Source of the DNA: Bolinopsis microptera
Lineage: Eukaryota > Ctenophora > Tentaculata > Lobata > Bolinopsidae
Direction: 5' to 3'
Assembly: GCF_026151205.1 (NCBI RefSeq)
Contig: NC_087073.1
Span: 18,008,837-18,072,836 of the forward strand
Length of the DNA stretch: 64,000 bases
Part shown: in pieces, positions 34,699-47,495 of the stretch
How positions within the stretch are numbered: position 1 is the stretch's first letter
Layout: every line of letters begins with the position of its first letter
Translations under genes and position numbers: made by a program
The notes under the pieces: generated by a model
The model's input: the letters and a program-made list of their open reading frames with translations, nothing else
Told to the model about the DNA's origin: nothing
Databases searched by the model: none

Positions 34699-35376
34699 GG
34701 GGAGGGGTTGGGACCTAAAATGGCATAAAATAGCATATATTTTTACTTCGAGTAAATTGACATTTTATGCCATTTATGCCATAGATTTTGGTCATCGAAT
34801 TGCATAATGCATATGTGACACCTAAATGGGACATCCTAGCATGTTTATTTACGCATCCCAGGCTACTCAAAGCTCATATCAACTTACTAGAGGCTCATAA
34901 CAGGCTACAGCTAGAGGCTCATATCTCGCTACTAGAGGTATGATCCGGTAGACTTTAGCCATCGATGCCCATTTGATCAAAAGTTGAGGAATAAATGGTC
35001 GATGGGGTTATTGCGACATTCAAGCAGAACACTGTGTAAAATATATACTTTGATAAGCATAAGATGTGTTGTGTTGATGTTAAATTCTAAAACATTCTTA
35101 AGCTCTGTTTTATTTTTTTGAAAATTCATGGAATATTAATTGGAATATTAGAAGTAAAGTTAATTTCTCTTTGAATACAAATATCTAAAATTCTTATTTG
35201 AAATAATTCTGTACATCATATATATTGGACTTTCATAAATTACTTCTGTTTCAATACAAATATTCTGTACATTCTGATTCTGTATACATATGTAAAAATA
35301 AAATTTGGCAGTTTTTCCTCCATTTTTGGCAGCGTTATTTTAACATAGATTCTAGTCTCGATTCAACGAAAAAAAA
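34699..35376. other. Gene-free stretch downstream of CCDC13
   Basis: Contains three loose copies of gaggctcata near 34868-34930. Otherwise AT-rich without coding signal. Confidence 0.45.
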
Positions 35377-38300
35377 CTACTGTGATGATCTCTGCATTTC
35401 TTTTAGTCCAGCAACGAAAATTTGCCTGGATTGGTCTAGGAGCTGTTTGTATTTCACCAGATCTTGCTGTCTTTCCGCTGCTATTGCTTCCACGTGAGAT
35501 TTCAAAACCATAACTTCATCCTCAAGAATAGCCAACCTGTAATAAAAATATGCATTTACTTTCATAAACATATTAGTGAACAAATGAAATAATTCCTTGA
35601 CAGTGAATAGAACATCAACCCCTTGAACATACATTGAGCTAACTTCAAAAATTGTACAGTTCGTCATTAATGCTTGTTTATGATTATAAAATTCAACTAA
35701 TTAAACATAAAAAAGAGTATACTGACTGTGAATTAGGGGGCGGGTGAAGCAGTGTGGCGTTCTGGTTACATCCATCACACCGGGGTACTTTCTTACTCTG
35801 AAAATTAGAGATTTTAGTAAAAATAATTGACTCCATTATGATATCTAGCTACCTTTTTATAAGTTCCACCATCTTATTTTCATCACACTGAGGATACTTC
35901 TCTGCTATACGACAAATTGTAACCTTCAAAAGGTGCTAAAAACTTCAAATTATCAATATCACTTTACTTTTAAACTGCCTCCATACCATCTATATTCTAT
36001 AATATAAATTCTGGTCAATCAACAGTTCGGTGGATTATCCTCCTCTTGGTCTTAGTTATTGTAAATTTGTTGAATATCAAGTATGATCTTCCTACCAGAC
36101 ATGTATTTAATTTACCTACTAACTAAAAATACATACCTTGAGATTTCCAACAAGTTTCTCCAAATCGACCACTTGTCTGGCGAACTTCTTGCTCTGTGTC
36201 TGATGAGACATCTTATCCTCTTCCAACCGAGACATCCTGTAATCATAATATGTTATATCATGAATTATATATAAATCATGTGAACTTGGGATACAGGAAA
36301 AATAAAATAAAAACTAATATTTTGAGTCAGGACTTATAGAACTGGTAATTGTATAAGGAGTCGAGTCAATAACATCAACTGATGAATAGCAAGTAAACCT
36401 CTGGTTAAGGACATCAGTCAGCTCGAACAGTCGATCCTTCTCCACTTCAGTAGCTCGGAGAAGGTAAGTGGTGTCAAATCCAGCTTCTTGGGGTTTAGAG
36501 GAACTCACTTCTGGAGCGGACCTCGGCGCTTGCACTTCCAACGGTCTGATGTTCATCTGAAATAGAAGACGTAAGCTGGAATTGTCAATCACGTACGGAA
36601 TAATTCGCATTCATATCTCGCAAAAACTTAAATGCTAACACAATTTAATAACTGTCCATTTAGTACATGGATGACCAAAGTAACGGATCGATTACTGGTG
36701 GAGCAACTTCTCGGTATTATGAAGGGTCCCAATTCACAATGATCAGTTCTCTTTGTCATTATCAATAGTACCTTCGCTATTCACCACTAACATAGCACCA
36801 AGTTACAAAACATTTACATAACAACAACACAACACAGCACAACGATTTCAAATAACCAAGCATTATATCTAAATATCTACAACTTCAGACTGACGTTAAA
36901 CTATGTTAAACTGACCGATATTTCTCGGGATCTCGTGATTTCCTCTTCTAACTGCGCAACACGTCGGTCTTTCTGACCCACATTCAAATGTAACATCTCG
37001 ACCTGATCTGACAATTCTCTTATCTGTTTAGCTTGCTCGTCCGAATCACCGCTCATTCCCCAATCCCCTCCAGCTTGCTCCTGGTCAAAATTCCGTAATC
37101 AGTAATGGTCAATGTTTATGCTATTAAAACTGACGCAATTTCAGATTATAGCTCTCGGTAGAGCTGATAGCTTTCAAGCGATCCAAATTTCGACAATTAT
37201 TATAACGAATAATGGTCACCTTCTCCTCGAGAAGTTGGGTGATAAGATTGTCGTCATTTCTACCCTTTTCGACCAAGGCAGCAACCTGGGCCCTCAAAGT
37301 TTTCATCTCGGAACTGAGAGTAGTATTTCTCGCTTTTACAGCGTCGTAGTTCCTCTTGCTTTGTACTAAATCTTGTGTGACAGTTTCTACCTCTTTCTGA
37401 CAGTCCTGAAAGAAAAACAATTAAAGATTCCATCCGCACGATATTCCAGCATAGCACCGAGTTCCATCCGCACGATATTCCAGCAATTATATAACCAAAT
37501 TTCAACCACACGATAAGAAATTTTAAATATTCCAGTTTAAAGGTTTCCAGTACCTGAAGCTGCTTTTTCCTATTCTTTTCTAAATTTTTGATATCTCTCT
37601 GCCTTTTCTGCTCCATTCTAGACGGAGGCGTCTCGTCGGCTTTCAAATTTGACAATTTGTTCTGAAGAACTGCAATCTGTTCGGAGCGTCCTCTCCAAGA
37701 GTTAGGATTAGCAAGGATAGACTGAACTGTTGTGCCTTCGCCAACTTCTTTTTGTAGAAGCTGAAATGTTAAGACGATTAGAACTACTTGATTCAATTAT
37801 CATTGCTCTGACGACAGAGTGCGCAAACTGAGACATAACGTACTCCTCATTCTTGTAATACTTGTAGATAAATTATAAAACATGGAGACCACGCAATGAA
37901 ATGTATCATGTTATAATAATTACAGGAAGTTCCAATTGAATTTTAAAATTACTCACTTTTAAAAGCAGCTTGTTCTCAGTTTTTGAGGTTTCGACGTGAT
38001 GTGACACCTCTGTAAGTTTATTTGATAACACTGTTACTCTTTCTCGCAGCAGTTTCTCGTTATCTTTCGCTGGGCTACCCTGTTACATTGACCATAATTA
38101 ATTCTCTGACGTCATAAAACGAACTTTAACTTGACAACGGAAATTCCACTACCGGTATAAACAGGTCTAACACAAAGCCGCGCGCGACATGGGAAGACGT
38201 GCGCGTCAAAACACAGCAAAGACAACACGAACGGTATGTCATAAATATTTGCGCGCGCTACAAATCACTTCAAAAGAAGACCGTTCTGTTGTGTACTTGC

Positions 38301-39145
38301 CAGAAACCACGCCGTATAACTATAACACAATAAAACTTACGTCAGACGATTCTTCTTTCCTTGCTTTGACTGCACTTTTCAACTTTCTCTGGACCGACTG
38401 GATATCATACAATGAGAGAAGGATCGTGATATTGAGGTCGTAAGGTTTTCTTATGTTTCTTAAGTTTTTTAATACGGATCAATGTCGTAACAGTAATGAT
38501 CTATAAAATTCGTTGAGATCATAGTTTTAACTATGTCTTTGTATCTCAAAACTAACCTGGTTGTTGAAGTTGTTTAATCTCTCTGAGAGCTTGTTTTTAG
38601 CTGCAGTCTCACTACCAAGTTTACACTGTAGGTCTCGGTTCTTCTTTGATAGTTCCACTATTCTTTGTATAGCTTTATCACTGCCCAGCCCACCGCCTAA
38701 TTGAATTTCATCATCAGATATTTACAACTTTTCTTTTAACAAAGCAGATTAATCGCACAGTAAAGCAACTTTTATCAAATCCACCACTAAAACTCCAAAA
38801 ACCTCGTACGATAACAAAATTCAGCAACTTCAAACCTGTAGTAGCTTGTTTAAGTTCATCGTACTCATTCTTCAACTTAAAAACATCATTTTCCCTAGTC
38901 CGCAACAACAATCTCAATCTCTGATTCTCAGACTCCAGCTCCATGTTCTTATCTCCAACAGTTTCAGCTTCATACTTCAGATAAGCTATCTTCTGCTTTG
39001 TTTCCTCGTCTTCTTCTAACCCGGTGTTAAATGATAGGTCCAAACTATCAGGTGTTTCAGTATGTGAGTAGTGGTCAGGGATTGGCTCTTTTGCACGTCG
39101 CGCCAGCAGACGCGCCATATTATGTTCTGATAAGTCTGCTGCCAT
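35377..39145 (-). CDS. CCDC13: CCDC13-like coiled-coil protein
   Basis: Eleven phased exons: 39145-38836, 38696-38557, 38397-38341, 38079-37957, 37760-37554, 37405-37220, 37080-36916, 36556-36399, 36236-36137, 35923-35853 and 35536-35377, total 1677 bases, 558 residues. Vertebrate CCDC13 is ~715. Recognisable family blocks are KIVELSKKNR-like IVELSKKNRDL, KEVGEGTTVQSILANP-SWRGR, LSSEMKTLRAQVAALVEKGR and ATEVEKDRLFELTDVLNQR. The C-terminal block ELIKRLAILEDEVMVLKSH is assembled across the last two exons. The protein is almost all coiled coil. CCDC13 is a centriolar-satellite protein needed for cilium formation in vertebrate cells; that role is carried over by family. An extra splice-bounded exon (35807-35742, SKKVPRCDGC) also fits the phase in place of 35923-35853. 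Confidence 0.9.
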
Positions 39146-39623
39146 CTTTCTTTAGTCTTTACATTTATTGTTGTTCATATCACATCATGCTGAGGAAAGC
39201 TTTATATCATAATGCCAAATACTTATGTTCTCATTAATATTACCAACGTAATTTAACTAATATTTGGCAGATACAGTTTACCATATTGACTGATAACACA
39301 AAAGTATCATTGCTACAACGCTGATAGGCAATTTATCAATTTAGAATAAAACTTCAAATGGTTTAGTAAGCAGAGCCCGAACAAAATTATTTATAAATAT
39401 TAAAATATAAATGTTATATCAATACCTACTGCAAATCTAATATCGAAGCAAAATGACCAGCCAATGGGCCATTAAACAGAATGTCCATAACATTTCCTAT
39501 AGCAAGATTTATAAAGCATTCAATAATTCACACATCAACTGGCGAGTGAAATGATATAATATAAAATTATTAAACAAAAGCATAGTTAAAAGGTTAACAA
39601 GGGGGAATTCAACTAAAAATAGA
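39146..39623. other. Intergenic, NAB-like gene to CCDC13
   Basis: 478 bases, AT-rich, no repeat or coding frame. No clear 3' splice site precedes the CCDC13 ATG, unlike the neighbouring genes. Confidence 0.5.
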
Positions 39624-41117
39624 TCAGTTGGAATGCATGGCAGCATGATAGTTGGGAATATCAAACCCTGGATCTTCTTCTTGGCTTGATAAATTCGAGT
39701 TGATAGTATTCGTAAAGACGTCAGTGAGAATATCTTGTTCCATCACACAGGGAGTTGGATTCTGATTTGATAGATCAAATTCACGCGATTGGGATATCGT
39801 ATTTCGATTGGCATAATCGTGTGATTGAGAGATTGTGTTCTGATTGGATACAACGAAGACATGTGACTGATCTCCAGTATTCTGGCTGGATACAGTGTAG
39901 TTATGAGATTGAGGAGCAGTTGTTTGGGTGTCAAGTCCGTAAGTGGGAACGGATGCGAAGTCACGTGTTACCGTTACAGAGTCAAGCTCATCTACATCCA
40001 GATCATCTAAACTCAGAGATGGATAGCTGGATTCTGGCCTGCTATGATTTGAGCTGGATTTCTTTGAGTTGGTTATTTTTATTGGGCCTTTGGGAGCCTC
40101 AAAATTGTTTGAATCAGTGTCTGTGGGAGCCGAAGTTTTGTCCTTATTTTGCTTCTTTACTATTTCATCAGATGACATCAAGTTCGACAATTTCACTGTA
40201 TAATACTTTTCTGATCGTTTTTGTGAGTTTTTCAATTTTGACAGTCGTTTTTTGGACACGTAAAGCTGTTCCTCAAGCGAGTCAAGTTTTGATCGAACAA
40301 AACCTATAGCTGCAGTGTTATCTTTATCAGTTTCACTTTTTAACCTCTCAAACAACCCTTCCTTTTCAAACATGCAACTATTAATAGTGTTCTCAAGTTT
40401 CTGAATCTCAGTGATACGCATCTCTCTATGCTTGTTCGCTAAAGCAAAGTTTGATTTCGAATTGTTTTCAGCATTGATCTCTTCGGGAGCAGATTTTGAG
40501 ATACTGAAACCTTTCCGGAATTTATACTGACCACCCCTGATGTTCGCTTCACGAGCCTTGGTGACAAGATCGCTTCGTCGCGCCAACAGCGTCGGGTCCC
40601 TAATAGCAAGTTCAGCTGCGCACGCATTGATGTACTGCTGATACTTATTTGGTTTATTAACCCTGTAAATAGCTGATAGCTGAGTGATCATGTCATTTGT
40701 TTCCTCCTCAGTTCTGACATCAGTCAAATCTGTAAATATCTCATTTGACGGTAACTTCACCTCACCATAAAAGGGCTTAGTTTTCCTCCGTTTAGGAACA
40801 GTCTCGAACACGTCCTTGTTGACGGAAGTAACAAACTCAGGCTGTCCCTGGTAGACAAGTTTGCTCTTCTCAGGTACAGGGGGCATGTCGTAATCAGGGG
40901 AGATACCCAACACGCTGTGGAGCGCATTGAGTAGCCGTGTCACGTGGAACGGTTTACTGGACATGCCCACGTGTTGCATGAGTTGGAGGAAGTGAGATTG
41001 GGACATGAGGGCCAGCTGTTTGGGGTCATCTGCCCCGTGTTTGATGAACTTGTCTTTGTATTGGGAGAGGTTTGATTCTTTTAGGATTGAAGCAATCGTG
41101 TGATTGTTGTAGTCCAT
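39624..41117 (-). CDS. NAB-like (NGFI-A-binding) transcriptional co-regulator
   Basis: Single exon, 497 residues from MDYNNHTIASIL. A longer frame to 41165 exists, but tctttctcaccag ends at 41123, five bases before this ATG, so I choose the shorter start. Residues ~5-73 are an NCD1/SAM-like helical domain (SILKESNLSQYKDKFIKHGA, then LMQHVGMSSKPFHVTRLLNAL) that closely follows NAB1/NAB2. Residues ~110-205 resemble NCD2 (INACAAELAIRDPTLLARRSDL). The remainder is low complexity with a coiled-coil piece (~215-305) and NQNT/QSHDY-type repeats (~420-470). NAB proteins bind EGR zinc-finger factors and modulate transcription in the nucleus. The NCD1 match is good; NCD2 is a weaker reading from memory. 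Confidence 0.65.
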   Translation of the reverse strand: MDYNNHTIASILKESNLSQYKDKFIKHGADDPKQLALMSQSHFLQLMQHVGMSSKPFHVTRLLNALHSVLGISPDYDMPPVPEKSKLVYQGQPEFVTSVNKDVFETVPKRRKTKPFYGEVKLPSNEIFTDLTDVRTEEETNDMITQLSAIYRVNKPNKYQQYINACAAELAIRDPTLLARRSDLVTKAREANIRGGQYKFRKGFSISKSAPEEINAENNSKSNFALANKHREMRITEIQKLENTINSCMFEKEGLFERLKSETDKDNTAAIGFVRSKLDSLEEQLYVSKKRLSKLKNSQKRSEKYYTVKLSNLMSSDEIVKKQNKDKTSAPTDTDSNNFEAPKGPIKITNSKKSSSNHSRPESSYPSLSLDDLDVDELDSVTVTRDFASVPTYGLDTQTTAPQSHNYTVSSQNTGDQSHVFVVSNQNTISQSHDYANRNTISQSREFDLSNQNPTPCVMEQDILTDVFTNTINSNLSSQEEDPGFDIPNYHAAMHSN

Positions 41118-41648
41118 TTCATCTGGTGAGAAAGATTTTAGATAATCAGAAATCCAAGTTAACAAGTGGTACGATAAATTATAGTGTAATTTGGAAAGAA
41201 TGGGGTATTAGATGCTTAGGTAGACAAATTATAACGAATTGTATAATTTTATGCATCAAATCAAATGAAACAACGGTATCTTGAATTCATCAATCATTTG
41301 AAACGTAAATTAATGGGAAAAAATTAATTTTCAAAAATGACTACAAAGTACAAACAATGCAATGGTTACTTTCAACTACTACCTCTTTAATAAAGGCTCT
41401 GTTTAAAATCCCTTAATAAACTTTGATTAAGTATAATCAAATGACAATTACACTAGATCAAGTGCAAACTGAAGATAAAACTCTTGATGATGTTCATGCA
41501 ATCGGTCAGGCCGCACGCAATATACATTTTAGCAACACTGGCATGCCGGTATGGGTCCACACAACTGTTATGAAAACAATATAATCGTGCTAAGACTGTC
41601 TCATTGGTACTTGGTAGGGGGTCAGGTAACACGTGATAACCACGTGTT
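41118..41648. other. Intergenic, ACADS to NAB-like gene
   Basis: About 530 AT-rich bases, no coding frame or repeat seen. Confidence 0.5.
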
Positions 41649-44142
41649 TCATTGTACCATTTCTTTCAGTAAGTTTCCAGCTATCACCAGACGCTGAATC
41701 TCGCTCGTTCCTTCGTAGATCTCGGTAATACGTGCGTCACGGTAATGACGCTCAGCAGGCATATCGCTCACATAACCCATACCTCCTAACACTTGGATTG
41801 CCTGCGGAGTAACAGTTATAGTATTGGTGGATCAGCAAATGTATCTTATATTTATCTTAACAGAACGTTTAGTGATCAAACTTATAAGTGGGTACAAATG
41901 TTCCTCATTGTTTAATGTCTATTCTCCAACTTATCATGTGGTGAAAATATTCAAACCTGATGAGCGCAGTAAGTCGCAGCTTCTGATGCGACTAGTTTAG
42001 CCATGGCAGCTTCCTTAGTGAAATTGTGTCCGTCATCCTTCAGTTTGGCGGCGTGCCAGTTTATCAGTCTGGCACTCCAAATTTTACACTCCATATCAGC
42101 TAGTTTGTTCTGTAAATTAACAGTGTAAGTGAGCAGGTAAACAACTTTAAAGTTGCACAACAAGAGCAGTGTTTCACCAGGATACTCGTCAGAAAGTGAA
42201 ATAGAACAACTTTAAAACCAGTTGCAGTATGTAAAACTGTCAAGTGTCAACTTATCTATTACCTGTATGGTGGAGAGTGAAGCGATGGGTTTGCCGAAAG
42301 CTTGTCTCTGTTGCGAGTAAGCGACAGCACATTCCAAAGATGCTTGTGCAATTCCCAGTGCTTGTCCAGCCACTCCAATACGACCAGCGTCCAACGTTCT
42401 CTGGGAGTTTTATTTGGTTCACGTTTTTTTTAATTTAAGTTTTTAACGCAGTTTATGATTTCAAATACCGATGTAAAATAACATAGCATACAGTCTCATC
42501 ATCTATAAAAACACTCACCATAGCAATTTTGAATCCGTCTCCAGCCTTTCCGAGAAGATTAGCTTCATCTATCATGCAGTTATCAAAGTTGATGACACAA
42601 GTCGAGGAGCCTCTGATTCCGAGCTTGTCTTCTTTTTTACCAAGAGACACACCTTGGGCTGGCTTCGGTACAACAAACGCTGATATACCTGGGGAAGTGT
42701 GTTAAGTTAAATATTTAAATCCTGATAGATAAAAGCACTATAGTTGGACCAATTCTTGTTAAAAAAATTTTTAGATTGATTATTAATAATACTGGATCTA
42801 ATTATCATCAGATAAGCACAGGCTTCTGGACGCTTTCTGCCAAGATACGAGGAAAATAACCTTTATGTTTGAGGGATTTGTCTGTGGTAGCGAATACTAC
42901 AGCAGCCTCAGACTCGTAGCCGTTTGTGATCCAGGCTTTACTTCCGTTCAGCTCGTACTGTCCATTGTCTCTGAGTGTTGCGTTAGTGCTGGCAGCTCCA
43001 GCGTCACTTCCGTTACCTAGGCAACATGTTGTTACTTTTCCTAGTAAGTTAACTATCCTAGTTAGTATCTTAACAGAGATCACAGTGACTCGCCATGGAT
43101 TAGTCATACCAAATCTTCAGATGTGTGTTAATATAATTAGTCCATGAAATGTAAATCAATTGTAAATTAATAATTAACTGATCATTTTTTACCTGGTTCA
43201 CTGAGACAGAAGCAGCCGACATGATCCCCATCAAGGAAGGGAGTTACCCACTTCTCTTTTTGTGCATCGTTACCGTTAGTTAGAAGAGGACCCAGGTACA
43301 GAGACTGTAAGTAAGAGACTATTATAGTCGGTATTTTAGCCAGTTTAGCCAGTATTATAGCCAGTACTACTGCATACGAGAGTAAATAGCAGCTAAGATT
43401 AATAAGAAAATTTATCCTGGATTCACGCCTTTATACAGTTTTATGTACAATTATGAGTTACTCTATATAAATATAATATAATATAAATATAATATAATAT
43501 TTATATTTATTTATAAAAGCTTTATTGCTTGTGAATATTTGTTAAGTCATTATAGAGTGGGCACAATGTGCCCGGCACATCACCACATCGCGCAATATAA
43601 CACAACTAACGCAATAACCTGATTACTTACATTGTTGACAGAGAGGATGACTCCAGCTGTAGCGCAACCACGTGATATCTCCTCCATAGCCACCGCGTAC
43701 GCGAGGTACCCCATACCAGCCCCACCCAGCTCTTCAGGGGCAACCATCCCCATCAGTCCTAGCTCTCCCATCATCTTTACCTGGAGATGAAGAAAGAATG
43801 AGTTAGTTACCACTAAGGACTTACTTGTACTAGATTATGTAATATGTTCGTTGTTTTGTTTGAGTTGCGTTGTAAAATAAAAATTAATATACGTAAATGT
43901 TATCCCTCAATCCGATGAACTCCCCAAACAATATCCTCCTACAATCCTACATTCCTACATACCTGATCAGTAGGGTATTTGTGTTCCTTGTCAATCTGTC
44001 CAGCTATCGGTTTCAGCTCATTTTCAGCAAAGTCCCAGCAGGTAGTACGAAGTAGCTCGATATCCTCCGGGAGAAGAGTGGTTGAGATGTGTCGTGCAGC
44101 TGCGCAGCGCTGTAGCACCGGTCGTACCAGTTTTCCTAACAT
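41649..44142 (-). CDS. ACADS: Short-chain acyl-CoA dehydrogenase, mitochondrial
   Basis: Eight phased exons: 44142-43963, 43780-43631, 43304-43193, 43016-42861, 42688-42519, 42400-42263, 42109-41957 and 41801-41649, total 1212 bases, 403 residues (human 412). It catalyses the FAD-dependent first step of beta-oxidation of butyryl-type CoAs in the matrix. Residues 1-20 are a basic/hydroxylated presequence ([20 protein letters not shown]). Visible motifs are [20 protein letters not shown], the flavin signature [44 protein letters not shown] and, at the C-terminus, [17 protein letters not shown]. The Glu in YEGT is the catalytic base. A 3' splice site (ttcactattatag) ends one base before the ATG. 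Nothing broken is seen. Confidence 0.96.
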
Positions 44143-45152
44143 CCTATAATAGTGAACCGTGGACTTGAGTATCTCAACCGTCAGAATATAAGAGTATAAG
44201 GTGAAATGTTTTTATACTACGTTGATGGACTCATCTTGATATGTGAAGACAGTGAAAATAGGTCAAATTGTAAAATGTGTCAACATTATTAAAACATTAT
44301 CCATTGCAAGTCCACCTCTTATCGCTAGGACACATTGCTTACTTGCACGTTCAGTTCCAACTCCTATTATGTTCGAATTCTAATTGTTAAAGATCGAAAT
44401 GAAAACAAAACATTTGGATAGTAGCACAAACCAAAACAATGCACAAATAAAATAATAAACACAATATTAAAACCTGTTAAATCGTAAATTGAATTATAAA
44501 TTCCTATAGCAGTGAATGTTCTCGTCAGCTTATTGAAATTTTTGTCGGACTGACATTGTCAAAAATAGCCAACAATAAAGTAAATAAAAGTAAAGTAAAT
44601 TGAAAGAAAATAAGTAGAGCTGTATGAACTATACTATTTTAAAGGTAATTTGCAATCGACTAAAATATAGCTATTTAAAGATATCGATCATAAAAATCTT
44701 TCAACAATCAACAAATAAACAGCAGATAAAATAAACAAAAAATTAACAAACATAAAAATATATAATCATCTCGTTAGATCCTTGTCTTGGAGCATTAGAC
44801 TTAAACAAATTTCCGTATTTTTTCTTCTTAAAGTAGAAAGATGAGACATTGATGACCAGCATCCTCATTTCTCTGACATATATATAGAAATTAAAAGATT
44901 TTTACAGACAATAATGATTGATATCTTATCTTCAGCTCATTACAACTAACATTTTTACAGACTTATATTGTCAAAAATGCCCAAAAAAGGGCAAAAACTT
45001 TGTAAATATCAAAATAGCAAAAATAGATATATATTGTAAAGGCATAAGTATTTAAGTACGTCGGATTGTGCAATCTATCGGCGTTCAATTTCAACTGCAA
45101 TATTGCAATAATTCAATTCAATTCAATTATAAAATTTAATTTATTTAATTAA
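44143..45152. other. Intergenic, zinc-finger gene to ACADS
   Basis: About 1 kb, very AT-rich. ccaaaaaagggcaaaaact-type words occur twice (near 44560 and 44975, gacttatattgtcaaaaatg). No gene is supported. Confidence 0.5.
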
Positions 45153-47040
45153 TTAATTTTTACCTAATTCACTGCACAATTGTTCCGAAATGTGTATTTG
45201 AGCGTGCATTTTGAGAAGAAACTCAAAGTCCGAAGAATAATCGCACTTGCCACACTGCCACAGCTTCTCATTTGACCTCGCGACAGAAGAAGATGCAGAT
45301 TTACCTAGCTGTGTTTGCAGGTGAGTTATGAGGTGTTCGTTAAATTTGTCAATAAAATAGGTTGTATAATCGCACTTAGGACACTTGTGAGTCTTCTCGG
45401 AATGTTCACCCATGTGGAGATCAAATAGTTTAGTGGTACTCGCTGTAAACTGGCAAACTGAGCAGGTATAAAGTGCAGCTTCTTGGTCGTGGCATTTTAC
45501 ATGAGCGTTCAAGGACTTTCTGTTAGCAAACGCCAGGTCACACTTTTTACATTTCCACTTCATGGTAGGCTTGTTGAATTCTTCTTCAGGATGGGATTTA
45601 TTAAAGTGGTCTTGTAAATGTTCAGCAACAAAAGATCTGAAGTCACACTCGGTACATTTGAGGGAACGAGCGTCAGGATGTCCGTTTATGTGAGCATCTA
45701 GTTGTACAGCACTGTGTGTGGAGTAATCACAGAAGTGACAGGTGTTCTGCTTCTCACTACCGTGACATTGTTCGTGAAAGATAAGAGTTTTTAGGCTACC
45801 GGTTGCAAAGTGACATTTGCTGCATTTCCAGGGTTTTTCTTGGGCGTGTTTGTCGTTGATGTGTTGTCTGAGACTTAGTTTCTTTCGTGTTGTAAAATCG
45901 CACAATTCACAGTCATAAAAGTTCTTTTTGTGCTTACGAGATGACTTTTTTGGGACCTTCAAATCATCGCAGACCTCTTCTGGTAGCACTTCTTCAAACT
46001 TTAAATTGTCCTCACCCTCTTGTGGTAACACTTCCTTAACCTTGTCAATACCTTCTTCTTGATCATGAAATTTGGCGTGAGCCTCTAGAGTTCTTTTACA
46101 AGTAAACGCAAGAGGACATCTATCACATTTCCAGGGATTATCAGCAGTACTGCTGTCTGCATGAGCTACTCCCAAGTGGTGGTACAAATTCTTTTCGATA
46201 CAAGAAATAAAATCACACTCGGGACATCCGTAGGTTGGCTGGTCTCCGGGATGTCCCTTGATGTGGGCATCCAGTTGAATGAGACTGATGGTGGAGTAAT
46301 CACAGAACTCACACAGATACAGATGATGAGAAGTGTGGCACTTGTTGTGCTTGTCTAGGCTGCTTCTTTTGGTAGTTGTGAAGTGGCATTTGTTGCACTT
46401 CCAGGGCTTTTCCTTGGCGTGTTTGGTATTGCAGTGATGTCTAAGTTTCAGCTTTAAATGAGTTCTAAAAGTACATAAAATGTTCAAATCACACTTGATG
46501 ATATTCTTATGGGTCTTTTTGCGCTTACGTGAAGATTCCCCTCCTTGAGAAGTACTTTTTCTTTTTAATGACGCTCGAGTTCGCAATGCTATCCAAGAAA
46601 TATGTTTGTGAGTAGCCATAACCAGCTCAATAGTGTTTTTATCATCAGGCTCAACCTTTACTGATTGCCCAGCAACTGGGGCTACAGAAGGATTTAATGA
46701 TGAGTCCAGTGAGTCCACTACAGGAGGATGGAATACAGTGTAACCAGCTTGCTTTTCCTCTGTTTTCATAACAAGGTTCCCATTCTGAGGGTTTACAGAG
46801 TAACCAGGATCAGGATCCTCAGATTTAACAGGACACTCCACATGTCTCATAACCTTGTCTAGCGGGATCAGGGTTAGTTTCCTGTGAGTTACAGGAACAT
46901 TCTAGCAACTCTGTCTTCACATGGTAAGATAGATCAACACACTCAGTCTTAATATCACACTCAATCTTAATATCTGGAGCAACACTAGGAGCTTTCTTGG
47001 AGTTATCATCATCGTGAGTGTTTCCTGAGTCATCGATCAT
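45153..47040 (-). CDS. C2H2 zinc-finger protein, frame break near 46,840
   Basis: The main frame (46850-45153, 565 residues) has twelve canonical C2H2 fingers plus one degenerate first finger. Fingers 1-5 and 6-10 are two copies of the same five-finger block, recognised by WKC(N/S)KCHF, C(D)YST-QLDAHI(K/N)GH, C-ECDF and WKC(D/K)(R/K)C-LAF. Three more fingers follow. An acidic linker (~270-310) separates the blocks. Upstream, 47040-46828 (ATG at 47040, one base after tatcattcag) encodes IKIECDIKTECVDL and VKTELLE, resembling VKVEPDD in the main frame, but it is in another frame. Either a one-base indel or sequencing error separates them, or the protein starts at 46850. Probable nuclear DNA-binding factor; orthology unknown. 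Confidence 0.8.
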
Positions 47041-47495
47041 ACTGAATGATAAATGGTTAGAATATCGAACTTGAAATTAAAACTTACAAATCAAGCATTG
47101 GTGTACATTATAATCTAGATGTTTTCTCGGAATTTCATTAAAAAATGCACACCAGATATAATACCCGATACGGCTTTGGTAACTAAGTTAATTCATCAGA
47201 TGATAAGACGATGAAGCACCATTTAAAAGCAGGTCCTTTAAAATTCTAAATTGGAAAATACATTGGATTTTGAATAAAACGTTTCATTTTTGTTATCTCG
47301 TAAAATAATTGGATATTATTATTACCTATTTTGAATAATATATCACCTAAAATGAGGTGCACAAAAAATTTACACCCCCAAAATTACTTAAAAAATTCTT
47401 TCTAAAATAACTTAAGCCATGTTCCAATAAAATAAATAAGTTAGGTAAAAACTAATGAAATAAAATTATCGCCCCTGTCAAAATAAGATGTTCCC
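47041..47495. other. Intergenic, THADA to zinc-finger gene
   Basis: 455 AT-rich bases. The first bases upstream of the zinc-finger ATG contain a branch-point-like ctaac and a 3' splice site. Confidence 0.5.

Noticed and set aside
39755..40309. Plus-strand 184-codon frame opposite the NAB-like gene
   Set aside because: It is a shadow of the repetitive coding region on the other strand.
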